Shown piece by piece: positions 20,678-21,153 of a DNA stretch of 21,153 nt. The notes below the pieces were generated by a model. It worked only from the letters and a program-made list of their open reading frames with translations. It had not been told where the DNA came from and did not search any database. Origin of the DNA: Smittium mucronatum (Eukaryota > Kickxellomycota > Harpellomycetes > Harpellales > Legeriomycetaceae); assembly GCA_001953115.1 (NCBI GenBank), contig LSSL01005342.1, positions 1-21,153 on the forward strand, in the 5' to 3' direction. The position numbers were made by a program, and so were the translations under genes. Position 1 is the first letter of the stretch, and each line of letters opens with the position of its first letter.

Positions 20678-20906
20678 TTACCTCTTCAGTTTTTTTATGG
20701 TCTGTTCTATTTGAATATGCATAGCCGGATGCAGTTGATCAACATGTTTAAATCTCATTAGATTATTAAAATCTTTGTTTCTGGCAGATTTGATAATGGA
20801 GGCTCTAACCGAATGTTGATGTCTTTTTTACTACCCCCTTGTTTTTAAGTCCCTGTCTTTAGAATTTCGCATAAAGTTATCGGCTTCTATAATTTTTTCT
20901 TAACAT
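20678..20906 (-). pseudogene. Broken coding-like stretch, unrecognised
   Basis: On the minus strand one frame reads EADNFMRNSKDRDLKTRG, then TAG TAA (20833-20828), then continues in the same frame for 49 residues: SVRASIIKSARNKDFNNLM ... HPAMHIQIEQTIKKLKR, stop at 20680-20678. Residue use is varied and basic and composition is less AT-rich than the flanks, so it looks like real former coding sequence. A GT...AG pair (GTAGTA ... GTTAG, about 30 nt) spans the stops, but that is shorter than the only proven intron here. It may be the 3' end of a gene with more exons to the right, or a pseudogene. Family not recognised. Confidence 0.35.
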
Positions 20907-21153
20907 TTTTTTTATGGGTGGTAACAAATGTTTACGTAATTTTTTTTACCAAATGTTATAATTTCAATTCATATAACATAAAAATTTGAATCCTTCCATA
21001 ATAATAGTTTTTTTTTTTCTAAAAAGTAACCCTAAACACTATAAGCTATCCATCATATATCGTTAAGTACACTCTTAATCTCTATAAATTTTAATTAGGA
21101 TAAATTTGCTTTTTTATATTATTTTTTTTGCGATTAATTCTGTAATATATATA
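20907..21153. other. AT-rich right edge of the window
   Basis: About 250 bp of A/T-rich sequence with T runs; nothing supported. Any upstream exons of the stretch ending at 20678 would lie here or beyond. Confidence 0.5.

Overview
This is eukaryotic nuclear DNA from a very AT-rich genome. The evidence is one protein gene interrupted by a typical 99-nt spliceosomal intron (GTAAGT...TTTAG), remnants of eukaryotic-type DNA transposons, and the absence of bacterial gene packing. The only recognisable host gene encodes a peroxisomal (ABCD/Pxa-type) half ABC transporter, so the organism should have peroxisomes. An early-diverging fungus or an AT-rich protist fits, but the sequence alone does not settle the lineage. 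The ABC gene is clearly less AT-rich than the rest: hand-counted sample lines give about 45% GC in exon 2 against about 18-20% in the large intergenic region.

Layout. Positions 1-322 are one copy of a repeat that recurs inverted at 7906-8437. Over 321 bp the two copies align without gaps at roughly 93% identity; the longer right copy resembles a solo LTR. Between the arms lie the ABC transporter on the minus strand (1360-4206) and, upstream of it, a transposon-dense stretch (4492-7587). That stretch holds six copies of a ~260-bp terminal-inverted-repeat MITE family. One copy is split by two further MITE-like elements that lie side by side and share a single TTAA.

From about 8.5 kb to the end the window is a gene-poor, extremely AT-rich region. 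Exceptions are an unrecognised 168-178 aa ORF with a run of ten G (14753-15289), a frameshifted Tc1/mariner-type transposase pseudogene on the minus strand (about 19264-19822) flanked by a degenerate ~21-bp tandem array (19035-19240), and a broken coding-like stretch near the right end (20678-20906).

How it fits together. One host gene sits among decayed mobile elements. The most notable biology is in the transporter: its ATPase domain keeps Walker A, Walker B and the catalytic Glu but has lost the Q-loop Gln, the LSGGE signature and the H-loop His, as expected for the degenerate partner of a heterodimer. The second notable item is the nested MITE architecture. I found no tRNA, rRNA, CRISPR array, virus or other complete system.
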